From the NCBI GenBank assembly GCA_016303095.1, contig JAEDMH010000049.1, forward strand, positions 1 through 15,138: a DNA stretch of 15,138 nucleotides, given 5' to 3'. The position numbers and the translations under genes were made by a program. This DNA comes from Lentisphaeria bacterium (GTDB taxonomy: Bacteria > Verrucomicrobiota > Lentisphaeria > Oligosphaerales > Oligosphaeraceae). The notes beneath the pieces were generated by a model. The model did not search any database. It worked only from the letters and a program-made list of their open reading frames with translations, and had not been told where the DNA came from. Below, piece by piece: positions 15,083 through 15,138 of the stretch (positions within the stretch are counted from its first letter, which is position 1; each line of letters begins with the position of its first letter).

Positions 15083-15138
15083 AAGGGGGGGGGATCCCCC
15101 TGAACCCCGGCAGGGGTGGGAGGATCGCTAGACGGGGG
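15083..15138. other. G-rich intergenic tail with small palindromes
   Basis: No gene is visible before the window ends. The stretch contains a palindrome, GGGGGATCCCCC (15089-15100), and a 5-bp hairpin, ACCCC/GGGGT (15104-15108 with 15113-15117). Confidence 0.4.

Noticed and set aside
1..15138. tRNA genes, CRISPR arrays, insertion sequences
   Set aside because: I looked for cloverleaf signatures, regularly spaced direct repeats and transposase motifs and found none.

Overview
The window is high-GC bacterial chromosome carrying housekeeping biosynthesis genes on the + strand and one large secreted carbohydrate-active enzyme on the - strand. The - strand protein is a long signal-peptide-bearing relative of family 42 / clan GH-A beta-galactosidases. 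With that protein, the GC content and an anaerobe-type gene set, my best guess at the host is a Lentisphaerota (Victivallis-like) or other PVC-group bacterium. This is inference and the sequence alone does not prove it.

Layout: 1-112 holds a GC-rich hairpin and a short array of CTAG-containing octamers, both just past the 3' end of the glycosidase-like gene (113-3682, - strand). 3683-4000 is the divergent intergenic region. From 4001 come purC, then a small terminator and a near-perfect -10 box, then a tightly packed run purB - guaA - hisH - hisF - purA (4958-10771). These make the PurC and PurB steps of IMP synthesis, then GMP (GuaA) and AMP (PurA then PurB). HisH/HisF sit inside the cluster, and their by-product AICAR is itself a purine-pathway intermediate, which makes the grouping sensible.

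10772-11281 is the most interesting stretch. It has a probable terminator for the purine run and a sigma70-like promoter. A 32-codon leader ORF follows, with Phe-Tyr-Trp-Trp-Trp in a row, then complementary segments that can pair in several mutually exclusive ways and a strong intrinsic terminator. All of this lies ahead of a stand-alone TrpB2-type tryptophan synthase beta chain (11282-12655). It looks like a ribosome-mediated tryptophan attenuator on a solitary trpB2.

Next come RNase P RNA (rnpB, about 12760-13140) and PTS enzyme I (ptsI, 13245-15041). The ptsI stop codon lies inside a second CTAG octamer array with the same 8-8-9 spacing as the one at the left edge. That array is again followed by a GC-only hairpin. 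No mobile elements, CRISPR arrays or tRNA genes were recognised.
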